Shown here: piece after piece, positions 28,912 through 38,733 of the stretch
How positions within the stretch are numbered: the stretch's first letter is position 1
Layout of the letters: each line of letters starts with the position of its first letter
Assembly (NCBI GenBank): GCA_019359395.1
Contig: JAHHHK010000045.1
Span: 1-51,596, forward strand
DNA: 51,596 nucleotides
Direction of reading: 5' to 3'
Origin: Komarekiella atlantica HA4396-MV6
GTDB lineage: Bacteria > Cyanobacteriota > Cyanobacteriia > Cyanobacteriales > Nostocaceae
The notes under the pieces: generated by a model
Database searches by the model: none
Seen by the model: the letters and a program-made list of their open reading frames with translations, nothing else
Told to the model about the DNA's origin: nothing
Made by a program: the position numbers and the translations under genes

Positions 28912-29454
28912 CTACACCGCTTCTAGTCCCCTAAAGTATTCTCGACCTTCTGCATCTTCCGACTCAACTGTAGGTTTTAGGTAAATCACAACTCTACATC
29001 CAGGAGCACCCTCTGCTATGGTTTCTTGGAGTTCGACTTTGGCATATCCCAGATTATTAGCCGCTATAGTCCCAAAAACGTTTGAAGTCATCATACACAT
29101 AGCAGGACGATCAAGTACTTTCTCAGCAAATGGGCAGACGCGATTACCAAACACAATCTTTTCATCATTCTGTTCGATAACATAAAAGTCGCCTTGAATT
29201 CGTCGTTTTAAATCAACTAAGACATCAGCAACTTGTTGACGGGAAAGATGTGAAACTACCAAGGCAGACTTATAATCTTGGTTTAGTTGCCTACCCATCC
29301 TTTCACCAACTACGCTAATAAATCCAGAGGCTTCTTCTAGACCAACTACGTCTTGCAAAGTCCCAGATAATTCTCGAATTAATGTACGCAAGAATACATC
29401 ACGTTCTAAAGGGACATTAAGAGTGTCTATTGAGTGCTTAAGCGAGTTATTCAT
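28912..29454 (-). CDS. Metanogen output domain 1 (MetOD1)-like protein
   Basis: A 180-residue soluble protein. The C-terminal half has [19 protein letters not shown] and then [20 protein letters not shown], giving three cysteines (Cys107, Cys120, Cys153) spaced as in MetOD1/V4R-related ligand-binding domains, where such residues may bind metal or an Fe-S cluster. The assignment is from motif memory. The N-terminal 90 residues are helical ([20 protein letters not shown]). It lies 88 bases upstream of the PAS kinase and 125 bases downstream of a receiver-kinase, all on the minus strand, so it is likely a sensory or output partner of these two kinases. It has no DNA-binding or enzymatic signature. 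Confidence 0.6.
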   Translation of the reverse strand: MNNSLKHSIDTLNVPLERDVFLRTLIRELSGTLQDVVGLEEASGFISVVGERMGRQLNQDYKSALVVSHLSRQQVADVLVDLKRRIQGDFYVIEQNDEKIVFGNRVCPFAEKVLDRPAMCMMTSNVFGTIAANNLGYAKVELQETIAEGAPGCRVVIYLKPTVESEDAEGREYFRGLEAV

Positions 29455-29579
29455 AAATAAGTTTTAAAAATGCAGTTTTTGAACTACAGTTTTAGAATTC
29501 CCTAAAATTGCTTCCAAGTAACTGCTTCATGTCTAACTAATATTAATTTTTCTGTAGAATTTAGTGTGTGCTGCCATAC

Positions 29580-30878
29580 TTAACGAATTGGAAGAGTAAT
29601 TACAAACTCTGAGCCTTGTCCAGATGCGGAATTTACTTCCAGAGTTCCTCCATGTTTCTCAACAATAATTTGACGAGCAATTGATAGCCCTAATCCCGTA
29701 CCTTGACCTACTGGCTTGGTGGTGAATAAATGGTCAAATATTTTTTGCTGAACATCAGTTGACATCCCCACCCCATTGTCTTTAATTCGGATTAAGACAT
29801 AATTTTTGTCTTTAGTGAGAATAGTTTGAATCAAAAGTTGATTAGGATTTGCCTCGATTTCAATATAGTTGCGTCCTAAATTAGACTCTTCTAAAGCATC
29901 TATAGCGTTAGCTAACAAATTCATAAATACTTGATTTAGTTGTCCGCTGAAGCATTTGACTTGTGGCAGATTATCGTAATCTTTAATTATTTGAATGTCG
30001 GGACGATCCTCAGATGCTTTTAAGCGGTGCTTGAGAATCATAATTGTACTGTCTATGCCATCATGAATATTGCAGGAAACTTTGCGATCGCTATCTGCTC
30101 TAGAAAATGTTCGGAGACTGGTGCTAATGTTGCGAATACGCTGAACGCCCTCTTTCATAGAAGAAATTAAGTTAGGTAAATCGGAACATAAATACTTCAG
30201 GTCTATGGCTGTAATTTCCTCTTGAATTTCTGCAACAGGTTCAGGATAGTGCTGTTGATAGAGATCAATGAGGTTAATCATATCTTGGAAATATGCTGAA
30301 GCGTGACCAAGATTACCATGAATAAAACTAACTGGATTATTAATTTCATGAGCAACTCCTGCCACTAATTGACCAAGAGCAGACATTTTTTCTTTTTGTA
30401 CAAGCTGTAGTTGAGATTCTTGTAAATCTTGTAATGCCTTAGAAAGTGCTGCTGTTCTGTCTTCTACTCGTTTTTCTAAAGTTTTTGTGAGGTTTCGTAA
30501 TTGAAGATGGGTTTTTATTCTAGCTAGTAATTCCTTCTCATGAAATGGTTTTGTGATGTAATCAACTGCTCCAATACTTAGACCCTCTACTTTACTATCT
30601 GTATCAGAATTGGCAGTCATAAAAATTACGGGAATATCACAAGTTTCTGGATTTTTCTTTAACTTTTTGCAAGTTTCAAATCCATCCATTCTCGGCATCA
30701 TCACATCTAATAAAATTAAATCAGGTAGTCTATACTGAACTTGCTTGAGTGCTATTTCTCCATCAGATGCTATAGTAACTTCAAAGCCAGCATCACTCAA
30801 TACTGCAAAAACAAATTCTAGATTTGTTGCTGTATCGTCCACTACTAAAATTAAACTATCTTCTGGAATATTGGACAT
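29580..30878 (-). CDS. Receiver-histidine kinase hybrid
   Basis: A 432-residue protein with an N-terminal receiver (acidic pair at 14-15, phospho-acceptor Asp58 in LILLDVMMP, Lys110), a coiled-coil linker (120-165), then HisKA with His177 in [12 protein letters not shown] and a HATPase domain ([33 protein letters not shown]). The receiver-first arrangement suggests that its kinase activity is set by an upstream kinase rather than by a ligand. It is the first gene of a three-gene minus-strand set with the MetOD1-like protein and the PAS kinase, and its kinase module is a close relative of the latter. Confidence 0.93.
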   Translation of the reverse strand: MSNIPEDSLILVVDDTATNLEFVFAVLSDAGFEVTIASDGEIALKQVQYRLPDLILLDVMMPRMDGFETCKKLKKNPETCDIPVIFMTANSDTDSKVEGLSIGAVDYITKPFHEKELLARIKTHLQLRNLTKTLEKRVEDRTAALSKALQDLQESQLQLVQKEKMSALGQLVAGVAHEINNPVSFIHGNLGHASAYFQDMINLIDLYQQHYPEPVAEIQEEITAIDLKYLCSDLPNLISSMKEGVQRIRNISTSLRTFSRADSDRKVSCNIHDGIDSTIMILKHRLKASEDRPDIQIIKDYDNLPQVKCFSGQLNQVFMNLLANAIDALEESNLGRNYIEIEANPNQLLIQTILTKDKNYVLIRIKDNGVGMSTDVQQKIFDHLFTTKPVGQGTGLGLSIARQIIVEKHGGTLEVNSASGQGSEFVITLPIR

Positions 30879-31832
30879 TTCTATTGCTTGTTTAAAATTT
30901 ATGTACGTTTATAATTAATATTGAGAATTTTTTGGAATTATATTAATTTGAACATCGTTATTTACAGTTACATTACTATATGGCTATGAGATGTAGTAAT
31001 TTCAGTTTAATTTCCGTCTTTTTGCAGGTAATTACTCAAGCAACTGACCAATAAATCTCTTGAATTAGAACAAAGACACATATTTTTGAATATTATCAAA
31101 TTTGATTAATTCTATTTCCTATTGCTGATTCACTATCCACCCAGCGATCGCAGCTAGATTGCAATCTGTTATCTATAGTAAAATGTCTAGTCCTTAGATT
31201 TTAAGGTGCATGTTCTTTTGCGTTCCGGCTTTGATGCTATCGGGTTAACTTTTGCAACTTTGTAGGCTGAGGTACAGTCATAAACTTTGAAAACAAGAGT
31301 TCGGAATTGCATGACAATTTTCGGATTTTATAACTCTATAGTTCCCAGAAAATCTTGCAACAGCAACAACTTCAGACTAAAAGTTTCTAAAAACCGATAT
31401 ATTAAAGCGTAAATTAAGCCATAATCAGATTCCCGACTTCATAAAGAAGTCGGGAATCGAAGTCGGGAATCTGATTGTTCACGTACACAAAAGTACGGAA
31501 TCTAACATTATCTAGTTTTTAATACTCATCGCTATGTATTTTTAACTCCTCCGAAGATACACTGTCACGATTATTTAATTTTTATCCATAAAGTTATTAT
31601 GAAGTTCTTAAGAAAATATTCTGTAATTTTGCGTATAATCAAAAAGTATCTGCTGAACCTCTCAGGTTAAGGTTTTCTTTCCTTAACGCGTCTTGCGTAG
31701 GCAAGAATTATCAACTGGGTGAAAGCGAAACACGAACTAATCTTAAGTGAGCGCTATTCCATCGCTCGCGGGATGCTTCATCTGTTCTATGAAGAAAAAC
31801 GATGAATCGCAATATAATCTTCTGGAGAAGAG
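30879..31832. other. Non-coding region between divergent signalling genes
   Basis: Nearly 1 kb separates the receiver-kinase and the stand-alone receiver gene. No coding frame is convincing. It contains a palindromic repeat with two alternative right arms (31424-31475), a HIP1-like site near 31145, and Nostoc-style dispersed words (GCGTCTTGCGTAGGCAAG near 31688). Promoters for both genes should lie here, but none is clear. Confidence 0.5.
31424..31475. repeat. Palindromic repeat with two competing right arms
   Basis: The left arm ATCAGATTCCCGACTTC (31424-31440) pairs perfectly over 17 bases with GAAGTCGGGAATCTGAT (31459-31475), or over 13 bases with GAAGTCGGGAATC (31446-31458). The two right arms are a direct tandem duplication. 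Hairpins with this core are common dispersed repeats in cyanobacteria (from memory). Confidence 0.75.
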
Positions 31833-32288
31833 ATGTATCTGACACATTCATTCATCAGTGATGAAAAGAAGCAAAGCTCTCAGCAGCCTTTGATTTTGGC
31901 AGTGGAAGATCATGACGATAGTCTACTGCTGATTAGTTATGCCCTTGAGTCACTTGGCTGTAGATTCATTTGTCAAGCAGACAGTTTAGCGACTGTACTG
32001 GTGGCTAAAGAGTATCAGCCAGACTTGATCTTGTTGGATATTTTGTTACCAAGTCACAGTGGTATCGATGTTGTGCGTCATCTCAAGGAAGAACCCTTAA
32101 CTTGTAAAATTCCAGTCATCGCAGTTACAGCTTTAGCTAGCAAGGTAGATCGAGAGCGTATTCTCAAGGCAGGTTTCAATGACTACATCAGCAAACCATA
32201 TATGCTCGAAGACTTAGAAGCAATGATTCGCCGTGTGCTTTGCGGAAAATTTGATTTTCACTCTGCTTTTGAGCTTTGTCAGGATTAA
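31833..32288 (+). CDS. Stand-alone response regulator receiver
   Basis: A 151-residue single receiver domain with the acidic pair Glu25-Asp26, phospho-acceptor Asp69 (LILLDILLP), the Thr of VIAVTALAS and the Lys of YISKPYMLEDL. There is no output domain, so it is a phosphate shuttle or a protein-interaction output, as is common in cyanobacterial relays. About 22 extra N-terminal residues precede the domain. GGAGAAGAG lies just upstream of ATG 31833. It converges with a receiver-kinase gene, 38 bases apart. Confidence 0.92.
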   Translation: MYLTHSFISDEKKQSSQQPLILAVEDHDDSLLLISYALESLGCRFICQADSLATVLVAKEYQPDLILLDILLPSHSGIDVVRHLKEEPLTCKIPVIAVTALASKVDRERILKAGFNDYISKPYMLEDLEAMIRRVLCGKFDFHSAFELCQD

Positions 32289-32326
32289 TAGATCCAACAA
32301 AGATAATACTTGTGCAGAATAAGAAC

Positions 32327-33448
32327 TTAAGTGTGTTTAGGTATTTGCACAGTGAATAAACTACCTTTACCAAGTTCAGAAGTAACTTCGATTATTCCAT
32401 CATGCGCTTCTACAATTCGGCGCGAAAGATGCAGTCCTAAGCCACTACCTGAGCGTTTATTTCTGCCTTGGCGAAATCGCTCGAAAACTGTTGCTTGGTC
32501 TTCGGGCGCAATTCCATATCCGGTATCTTCTACCTCAATTTTTACCAAATCTGGTTTCCCAGGAGTAGCTGATTCAGAAATGCGGATTGTTATGCCTCCT
32601 GTATCTGTAAATTTGATGGCATTTGCGATTAAGTTGTTTAGAACCCGCCGCAGTTCTAAGCGATCGCCCATGACTACACCAGCATTTTTACCTAGTGGCT
32701 CTAACTCACGAGTTTCTATTTTTAGAGTTAAACCTTTTTCACTAGTTAAAGGACTTAGTTCACTAACAACTTCTTGAGCGATTTCTCGGAGATTGCAACT
32801 CTCGTAATTTAATGTTTTTTTGCCTGCCTCGAAGCGATAGACTTCTAGCAAGGTGTTTACCATTTGCATTAAGTTCTGATTACTGCGAATCATGACTGCG
32901 ATCGCCTGTTTCATTTCTGGCGAAATTTTGCAGAAGGTTTCCAACTCAAACAAGTTCAACATGCGATCAGCCGCTACTAAAGGAGTTCGCAAATCGTGAG
33001 TTAGACGGGAAACAAAGTCCTCCCGCTGGCGTGCCATCTTTCGTTGTTCGTCAAGACTATGTTTGAGGCGTAGTAGCGATCGCACTCTTGCCAGTAGTTC
33101 ATCAGTATCAAATGGTTTCCGAATAAAATCGTCAGCACCAGCATCCAAACCTTCAACAACGCTAGATTCATGAAAAGCAGTGATTAGCAGAATTGGAATA
33201 TAGGCCAAAGTAGGGTTATTACGGATGCGGCGTGTTACTTCATAACCATCCATTCCTGGCATCATTACATCTAGCAGAATCAGATCAGGTGGAGATTTTT
33301 CAACTTGTTGCAAAGCTTTCATCCCATCTGAAACTAAGTCAATCTCATACCCTTCACTCTCTAAAATGGTTTGAACCAGAATCAGATTATCGCGAGTATC
33401 ATCAACAGCGAGGATACGGTCTATTTGAGAATTTTCCACAACAGACAT
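32327..33448 (-). CDS. Receiver-histidine kinase hybrid
   Basis: A 373-residue soluble protein with an N-terminal receiver (Asp60 in LILLDVMMPGMDG, Lys111) joined through a short coiled coil to HisKA (His151 in LTHDLRTPLVAADR) and a HATPase domain (NLIANAIKFTD, DTGYGI, GSGLGLHLSRRIVE). The receiver-first order again suggests control by an upstream phosphodonor. It lies 34 bases downstream of the next receiver-kinase gene on the same strand, so the two are probably cotranscribed. No symbol is assigned. Confidence 0.93.
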   Translation of the reverse strand: MSVVENSQIDRILAVDDTRDNLILVQTILESEGYEIDLVSDGMKALQQVEKSPPDLILLDVMMPGMDGYEVTRRIRNNPTLAYIPILLITAFHESSVVEGLDAGADDFIRKPFDTDELLARVRSLLRLKHSLDEQRKMARQREDFVSRLTHDLRTPLVAADRMLNLFELETFCKISPEMKQAIAVMIRSNQNLMQMVNTLLEVYRFEAGKKTLNYESCNLREIAQEVVSELSPLTSEKGLTLKIETRELEPLGKNAGVVMGDRLELRRVLNNLIANAIKFTDTGGITIRISESATPGKPDLVKIEVEDTGYGIAPEDQATVFERFRQGRNKRSGSGLGLHLSRRIVEAHDGIIEVTSELGKGSLFTVQIPKHT

Positions 33449-33482
33449 GACTTGTCCACTTCTTTAACTTTTTGTAATTAAT

Positions 33483-34814
33483 TTATAATTTCAGATTGGG
33501 ATATCCCATTGATGCTTTACTGAATTGAGAAGACGATTGATGAGGATTTTTAGCAGAGCAAAAAACCTCGTTGTTATCCAAGTTTAAAGCCGGAGTATCA
33601 ACTGTTGTTGATAATCTTACTTGACGTGGCAATTCAATTTTAAACATTGAACCGGCCCCCAATTGACTTTCGAGAAAGATTTTTCCACTCATCATTCGTA
33701 CCAGCGAATCTATAATTGCCAAACCCAAACCAGTGCCAGGATATTTGCGTGTGATAGTTTGATCGACTTGCCGGAATGCTTCAAAAATATGTGTGAAATC
33801 TCTGGGAGCTATACCAATGCCTGTATCTCGAACGGAAATTTCTACTCTATTTCCAGCAAGTTCTTTAAGTTCAACCCAAATACAGCCAGAATCCGTGAAT
33901 TTAATCGCGTTGGAGAGGAGGTTAATTAAAATCTGTTTGACACGAACTGGGTCATTAAATAGCAATGGATTTTGCAGGTTTGTTTGCACTAGCAAAGACA
34001 ACTTTTTTGCTTCAGCTAGGGAACGCATTTCAGATACGGTCGTATTTATGACCTTTAATACATCAAATATTTCCGGTTTGAATTCTAATCGCCCTGCCTC
34101 CAGTTTGGAAAAGTCGAGAACTTCATTAAGCAGCATCAGCAAATGCTTGCCATTATTCAAAATCCGCTCCACCATGTCTGTTTGCTGATGCGTCAATTGA
34201 CCAAACTTAGGACGCAATAATATTTGTGAAAAACCAATGATCGCATTCATTGGAGTTCTCAATTCATGAGAGATGGTTGCTAAAAACTGTGATTTTAGCC
34301 GTGATGCCTCCAATAGCTTCAAGTTTTGCAGTTGAATTTGTTGTCGTTGTCTCTCTAGTTCTTGGTTCTTACGAATAAGTTGTTCATGACTTTCCCTAAG
34401 ATGCTGGTTTGCTAAAGCTGCCTGCATTTCAGCACGATAAACTCGAATAGCATTGCGTAAAACCTGTGCCAGTGTTTCTGATGATATTCTGGACTTAGAG
34501 AGATAGTCTGTAGCACCAGCTTTGATCAATTGGACAGCAATTTGTTCATCTCCTTGACCAGTTAGAACTACTAAAGGAACTTTAATTTCCGAAGAACGTA
34601 GCTGTTGGATTAGGGTTAATCCATCCTGGTCTGGTAAGCGATAGTCGAGGAAAACGCAGTCATAGACAGCATTTTTTAAGGCAGCGATCGCATTATTGCC
34701 ATCACCTACCTCAGACAGTTCCATCTGAACACCTGCTTTAATCAGGGCACGACGTACTGCCATGCGGTCTGCTTCGTCATCGTCTACAACCAGAATTCTC
34801 AGGGTCTGTTCCAT
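33483..34814 (-). CDS. Receiver-histidine kinase hybrid
   Basis: A 443-residue protein with an N-terminal receiver (acidic triplet at 11-13, Asp57 in DCVFLDYRLP, Lys107), a long coiled coil (125-172), then HisKA with His183 in ISHELRTPMNAIIG and a HATPase domain (NLLSNAIKFTD, DTGIGI, GTGLGLAI). A hydrophilic C-terminal tail of about 45 residues has no recognised domain. Probably cotranscribed with the downstream 373-residue receiver-kinase. Its HisKA type differs from the HEINNP type of the first two kinases of the island, so two kinase subfamilies are interleaved here. Confidence 0.92.
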   Translation of the reverse strand: MEQTLRILVVDDDEADRMAVRRALIKAGVQMELSEVGDGNNAIAALKNAVYDCVFLDYRLPDQDGLTLIQQLRSSEIKVPLVVLTGQGDEQIAVQLIKAGATDYLSKSRISSETLAQVLRNAIRVYRAEMQAALANQHLRESHEQLIRKNQELERQRQQIQLQNLKLLEASRLKSQFLATISHELRTPMNAIIGFSQILLRPKFGQLTHQQTDMVERILNNGKHLLMLLNEVLDFSKLEAGRLEFKPEIFDVLKVINTTVSEMRSLAEAKKLSLLVQTNLQNPLLFNDPVRVKQILINLLSNAIKFTDSGCIWVELKELAGNRVEISVRDTGIGIAPRDFTHIFEAFRQVDQTITRKYPGTGLGLAIIDSLVRMMSGKIFLESQLGAGSMFKIELPRQVRLSTTVDTPALNLDNNEVFCSAKNPHQSSSQFSKASMGYPNLKL

Positions 34815-35255
34815 CGGTTTTTATTTTCGCCGCCAAAAATAGATTGATGTATAACATTTCTCTTTTTAGATTATCCAACTAAAGAATCTCGGATTTCGGA
34901 CATCCAAAATTATGATTTTCATTAACTAAGGTATTTTTCTGAATATCCTATACTTTTTTAGCACTACTTTGCTCTAAATAAAGTTAGGAAAGATCAAATT
35001 CTCAAATATAAATACAGCAACATTTAAGTTGTAATTTTGAACTAGATTTCGCTCCTGATTTGAGGTTGGTTTACATCATGGTTATCACCAATGGCTCTAA
35101 AATAGTTAGCAACTAACAAACTGAAAATGACTTATCTGTTAAGACAGACAGAGCTAATATAAAGTAAAATAAAATACTTTATTAAGCTTCAACACAATTG
35201 TAAATGAGTGAGTGAGCGCCCGTCCTCAGTCATTAGTGAGAGTTGCATATAAACA
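34815..35255. other. Non-coding region downstream of the PAS remnant
   Basis: AT-rich and without a plausible gene or strong hairpin. It should contain the promoter of the receiver-kinase operon that starts at 34814; none could be fixed. Confidence 0.45.
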
Positions 35256-36050
35256 TCATGTACCATAAGCTTGAGCAATTTTAGCCCTTAGATTGCTTGA
35301 ACCAGATAAACAAAAAATGTTGTCTGTACCTCCTTGTGAATTGGAAGTAATCTTACCTCCTTGTGTCTTAACAATTTTCCTGATGATTGCCTAACTTGTG
35401 ACAGTGTTTTTCTGGCGATCGCTAGCTCCCATTGAGAAGAGTAGAACTATCTCCTGGTCAGACTCAGGAGCAACCTTTGTATCATTATTGACGGATGATT
35501 TTAAGTCTGCTCTATTGCTTGTAAGTGTGCTAAGATAGCATCCAGCTATGTAACTAGCAACTTTATCAGCCCAAGATACTCCCGTTACATAAGTGACAGT
35601 GATACCAGTATTTTTTAGCTGCACTAAGACAATATCACTAATGGTAAGCCTGTTATCAGTAATATCCCAACCTCCAAGGATAAAAAGTATCACTTGCTTA
35701 CTTTGATTATTGATGGATTTAACAAAAAAATTGCTCGTTGCGGCTGTATCACGATCCCCAAAGGCATTGGCTTCGCAACGGATAAACTCTTTCAATGCTG
35801 GATGGGCGATCATCCTTCGTAATTGCGCCTGAGTCTCTTTTGAAATTATCCACCACCGAGGTTCAGCCAAAGAAGAACGGGTTGTCTCAGTGCTGCTGAA
35901 CCTACTAAACTCTAACGCCGTTTGATTTACTTCCATCAGGACACAAGTCAGTTCCATGAGTCCGATGAATCCAGATATCTGGTCAAAAACAGCCTGAAAG
36001 CATCGCTCAGTTCTTTTTAAAGCAACTTCGACCTGTCCTAACTTATCCAT
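35256..36050 (-). pseudogene. PAS protein; probable sensor-kinase remnant with an in-frame TAG
   Basis: From ATG 36050, 219 residues are encoded up to TAG 35391. Residues 10-140 are a PAS domain (RCFQAVFDQISGFIGLMEL, ANQT-like VNQTALEFSRF, PRWWIISKETQAQLRRMIA, ILGGWDIT). The remaining 80 residues match nothing I know. Beyond the TAG the same frame stays open for 44 codons to TGA 35256 and begins AIIRKIVKTQGGKI, then SQGGTDNIF, which resembles the end of a histidine-kinase ATPase domain. The kinase core itself is absent. The simplest reading is a PAS kinase that lost its middle and gained a stop. The 219-residue product could still be made as a stand-alone PAS protein. Confidence 0.5.
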
Positions 36051-36369
36051 TGTTGTAAGCCTTTTTCAAAGCTTCGTACAAAATAATAGAAAATAACTAA
36101 TGAAACATGGTAAATGACAGCTAAATTTTAAGGAAGAGGTAGAAATTTGGCGTTCGTCTCAATATTTCATAGTTTTTGTGTAAGTATCTATATACCTTCA
36201 GCTAGATTTATGCTCTATCTAAATATAAAAAAAGCGGACATTTATTATTTCTATCGGTGGATGCAAGCTTGTGAAAATATCATCTATCTTTGGTTTGGGA
36301 AAATAAGAAGTAGCGCTTACAAAAGGTCATACTTTGAAAGATGCAAATAACCAAAGAGTGAGTGTAGCA

Positions 36370-37092
36370 ATGAGTGAGATCAGCATTCTTTTGATAGAAG
36401 ATCATGACTTAACAAGAATGGGACTACGAGCTGCATTACAGTCTCACAGTGGATTGAAGGTGATTGGTGAAGCAGCAAATGCCACTCAAGGACTAAAACT
36501 TTTAGAAACGGCTAAGCCAGACGTGGCAGTGGTAGATATTGGCTTGCCTGACATGGATGGCATTGAACTCACCCGTAAGTTTAAGCGCTACCAAGCTGAA
36601 ACTGGTCAATCAACAACAAAGATTCTCATCCTCACAATGGATCATACAGAAGATGCGGTACTTGCTGCTTTCGCAGCAGGCGCAGATTCTTATTACATGA
36701 AAGAGACAAGTATTAGTAAATTAACAGAGGCAATACAAGCAACTCACGGCGGTAACTCCTGGATTGATCCCGCAATTGCTAACGTAGTGTTGCAGAAAAT
36801 GCGGCAAGGTTTTCCAGGAGAAAGCCAATCAACTGATAAGCCTAAGACTGTCAAAATTGAAGCACTAGCAACCGAATACGAACAAGTTTTGGAAACTTAC
36901 CCTCTGACTCAACGAGAACTTGAAATTCTTGAGTTGATTGTGGCTGGATGTAGCAATGGGCAAATTGCGGAGAAACTCTACATTACAGTTGGTACAGTCA
37001 AGACCCATGTTCGCAATATTCTAAATAAGCTATGTGCTGATGACCGTACCCAAGCTGCTGTTCGCGCTCTGCGTTCTGGATTAGTAGCGTAA
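36370..37092 (+). CDS. NarL/FixJ-family response regulator
   Basis: A DNA-binding response regulator of 240 residues from ATG 36370. It has a receiver domain (IEDHDLTRMG, phospho-acceptor Asp56 in AVVDIGLPDMDG, KETS in place of the usual KP loop) and a C-terminal LuxR-type helix-turn-helix (LTQRELEILELIVAGCSNGQ, then VGTVKTHVRNILNKL). The frame can be extended to TTG 36334, but ATG 36370 fits the family start (MSEISILLIEDHD). It is divergent from the PAS remnant and is the only DNA-binding output in the signalling island, so it is the likeliest transcriptional endpoint. Target genes are not apparent. Confidence 0.93.
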   Translation: MSEISILLIEDHDLTRMGLRAALQSHSGLKVIGEAANATQGLKLLETAKPDVAVVDIGLPDMDGIELTRKFKRYQAETGQSTTKILILTMDHTEDAVLAAFAAGADSYYMKETSISKLTEAIQATHGGNSWIDPAIANVVLQKMRQGFPGESQSTDKPKTVKIEALATEYEQVLETYPLTQRELEILELIVAGCSNGQIAEKLYITVGTVKTHVRNILNKLCADDRTQAAVRALRSGLVA

Positions 37093-37368
37093 AATAATAT
37101 GAATTTAGCTTGTATTGGTTGCCAACAGAGGAGTCAAGAGATAAAAGTTACAGAATTGAGCATAGAAAAGAATACTATGCTGGTGGTGTTGGCGACACAA
37201 AGTTAAATCTCGCGTACTTGGAATGGGGGATTAAATAATTCGTAATTCGCTCTGGGGCTACGCCCCGCTGCGAAGCGCGTAATTAAGTTTTGTAATGGAG
37301 ATTTAACCCCAACACAAAGCTTGTCGGTTATAGAATCGGGGGACTTAAACCCACGGAACTAGTTAAAA

Positions 37369-38733
37369 TTAACCCAATAGCTCTTGTAAACAATTAGCAA
37401 TACGTTGTGCTGCTCCCGGCTTTCCCATGCGTTGAATACCATTTTCAGCAATAGTTTGTAAGATGTCGGGATCTTTAAACAACAAATGTACCGCCTTCGC
37501 AACTTTTTCTGGCTGCTCGATTAAAATCAACGATGCTCCTAGAAGGCGGCTTTGAGCTTCAGCAAAGTTAGGGTTGTATTGAGGCCCATCACCGGGAATA
37601 GCGATCGCAGGTTTTCCCAAACCAATGAATTGTTCTGTAGCCGTACCTGCCATTGCGATCGCCAAATCCCCCAAATGCAAGCAATCATTATATGCTTTTT
37701 GTGTCAGTAACAAATATGCGTTTCTTTGCTTAAATATTAAAGTATTAGAATCAGGAAGTTGAATAGGTGATTCCAAGTCAGATTGCCAACCTTGAGAGTT
37801 AACATTTTGGGCGAAAATGTTGCAGTCTAAACTAGGAGCGATCGCACCTAAAAATACCACCGTACCAGAAGTATAAAACGCTGAATCTTTATCCTGCAAA
37901 GTTGCTATTAATGCAGACACCGCAATCATAATTTTCTCCCAGTTGGCATATGCTTCTGGTGGACGGGAACCTGGGAGAAGAGTTACAACTAGCGGTCGAA
38001 CTTTCTCTTTCTGTTGCGTATCATTACTATAAAATTGTTGCAATGGAAACGTCGGTTCTAAACCATCCATCATCGGATTACCCAAATTAAAAGCTGGAAT
38101 TGGCCATTGTTTTAATGTTTCCGTCGTCAGCGCATCTCTGGGAAACACCGCCTTACAACGGCGACGACTCATCAACCAACGTTCCCAAGGATGGTAAACT
38201 GAACCGGAAAAATTTTCCCAACGTGCAGCTTTTGATTTTCGTGGTAATAATCCAACTTCATCACGCACGTAATATTCTGATTTCGCTGTACCGACAAAAG
38301 CGTACTTAGCACCACTGAAAGTTGCGAATAACAGTGGTACAATATCTCCCACAGCTAAGATAGCTCTCTTGTTACCTAATTTTTTTTGAGAATTTACCCA
38401 ACGGCGCATAGCTTTAATCTGGGTGAAAGTAAGTTGCAGTAAACCACCACGCACATCTCGTATTAATTGGCGTCCATCCATATAAACAAATCCACCAGAA
38501 GGCATAGTGCGTACTGAACCTATAAGTGGAATATCCAACTGTTGGTAAGCATGTCCTTCACCCACCAAAGGTAAAGCAAAGATATCTGGTGGGTTTGATT
38601 GTCGCTGGAGTTCCTGCAAAATGCGGACTGCAATCATATCCTCCCCATGACCATTGCTCAAAACAAGCAACCGCAAACGTGAACTTGCAGCTTGCGGATG
38701 AGAAGTTGAAGACAACTGGGATAAATCACTCAT
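37369..38733 (-). CDS. Lipid-A-disaccharide synthase-related protein
   Basis: A 454-residue GT-B-like glycosyltransferase-related protein. LRLLVLSNGHGEDMIAVRIL opens the first Rossmann-like half; MAGTATEQFIGLGKPAIAIP near residue 370 is the nucleotide-sugar-binding region that resembles LpxB. This cyanobacterial family is distinct from true LpxB and its acceptor is not known; an envelope glycolipid role is inferred. The N-terminal 15 residues are Ser-rich and probably disordered. It is divergent from the Omp85 gene, which also serves the outer membrane. Confidence 0.85.
   Translation of the reverse strand: MSDLSQLSSTSHPQAASSRLRLLVLSNGHGEDMIAVRILQELQRQSNPPDIFALPLVGEGHAYQQLDIPLIGSVRTMPSGGFVYMDGRQLIRDVRGGLLQLTFTQIKAMRRWVNSQKKLGNKRAILAVGDIVPLLFATFSGAKYAFVGTAKSEYYVRDEVGLLPRKSKAARWENFSGSVYHPWERWLMSRRRCKAVFPRDALTTETLKQWPIPAFNLGNPMMDGLEPTFPLQQFYSNDTQQKEKVRPLVVTLLPGSRPPEAYANWEKIMIAVSALIATLQDKDSAFYTSGTVVFLGAIAPSLDCNIFAQNVNSQGWQSDLESPIQLPDSNTLIFKQRNAYLLLTQKAYNDCLHLGDLAIAMAGTATEQFIGLGKPAIAIPGDGPQYNPNFAEAQSRLLGASLILIEQPEKVAKAVHLLFKDPDILQTIAENGIQRMGKPGAAQRIANCLQELLG

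Noticed and set aside
24162-35391. Idea that TAG is read through as a sense codon, since several frames continue past TAG (24300, 24598, 35391)
   Set aside because: Intact genes here, such as nrtA and purE, use TAG as their natural stop, and TAA also interrupts the pseudogene. Simple decay explains the pattern.
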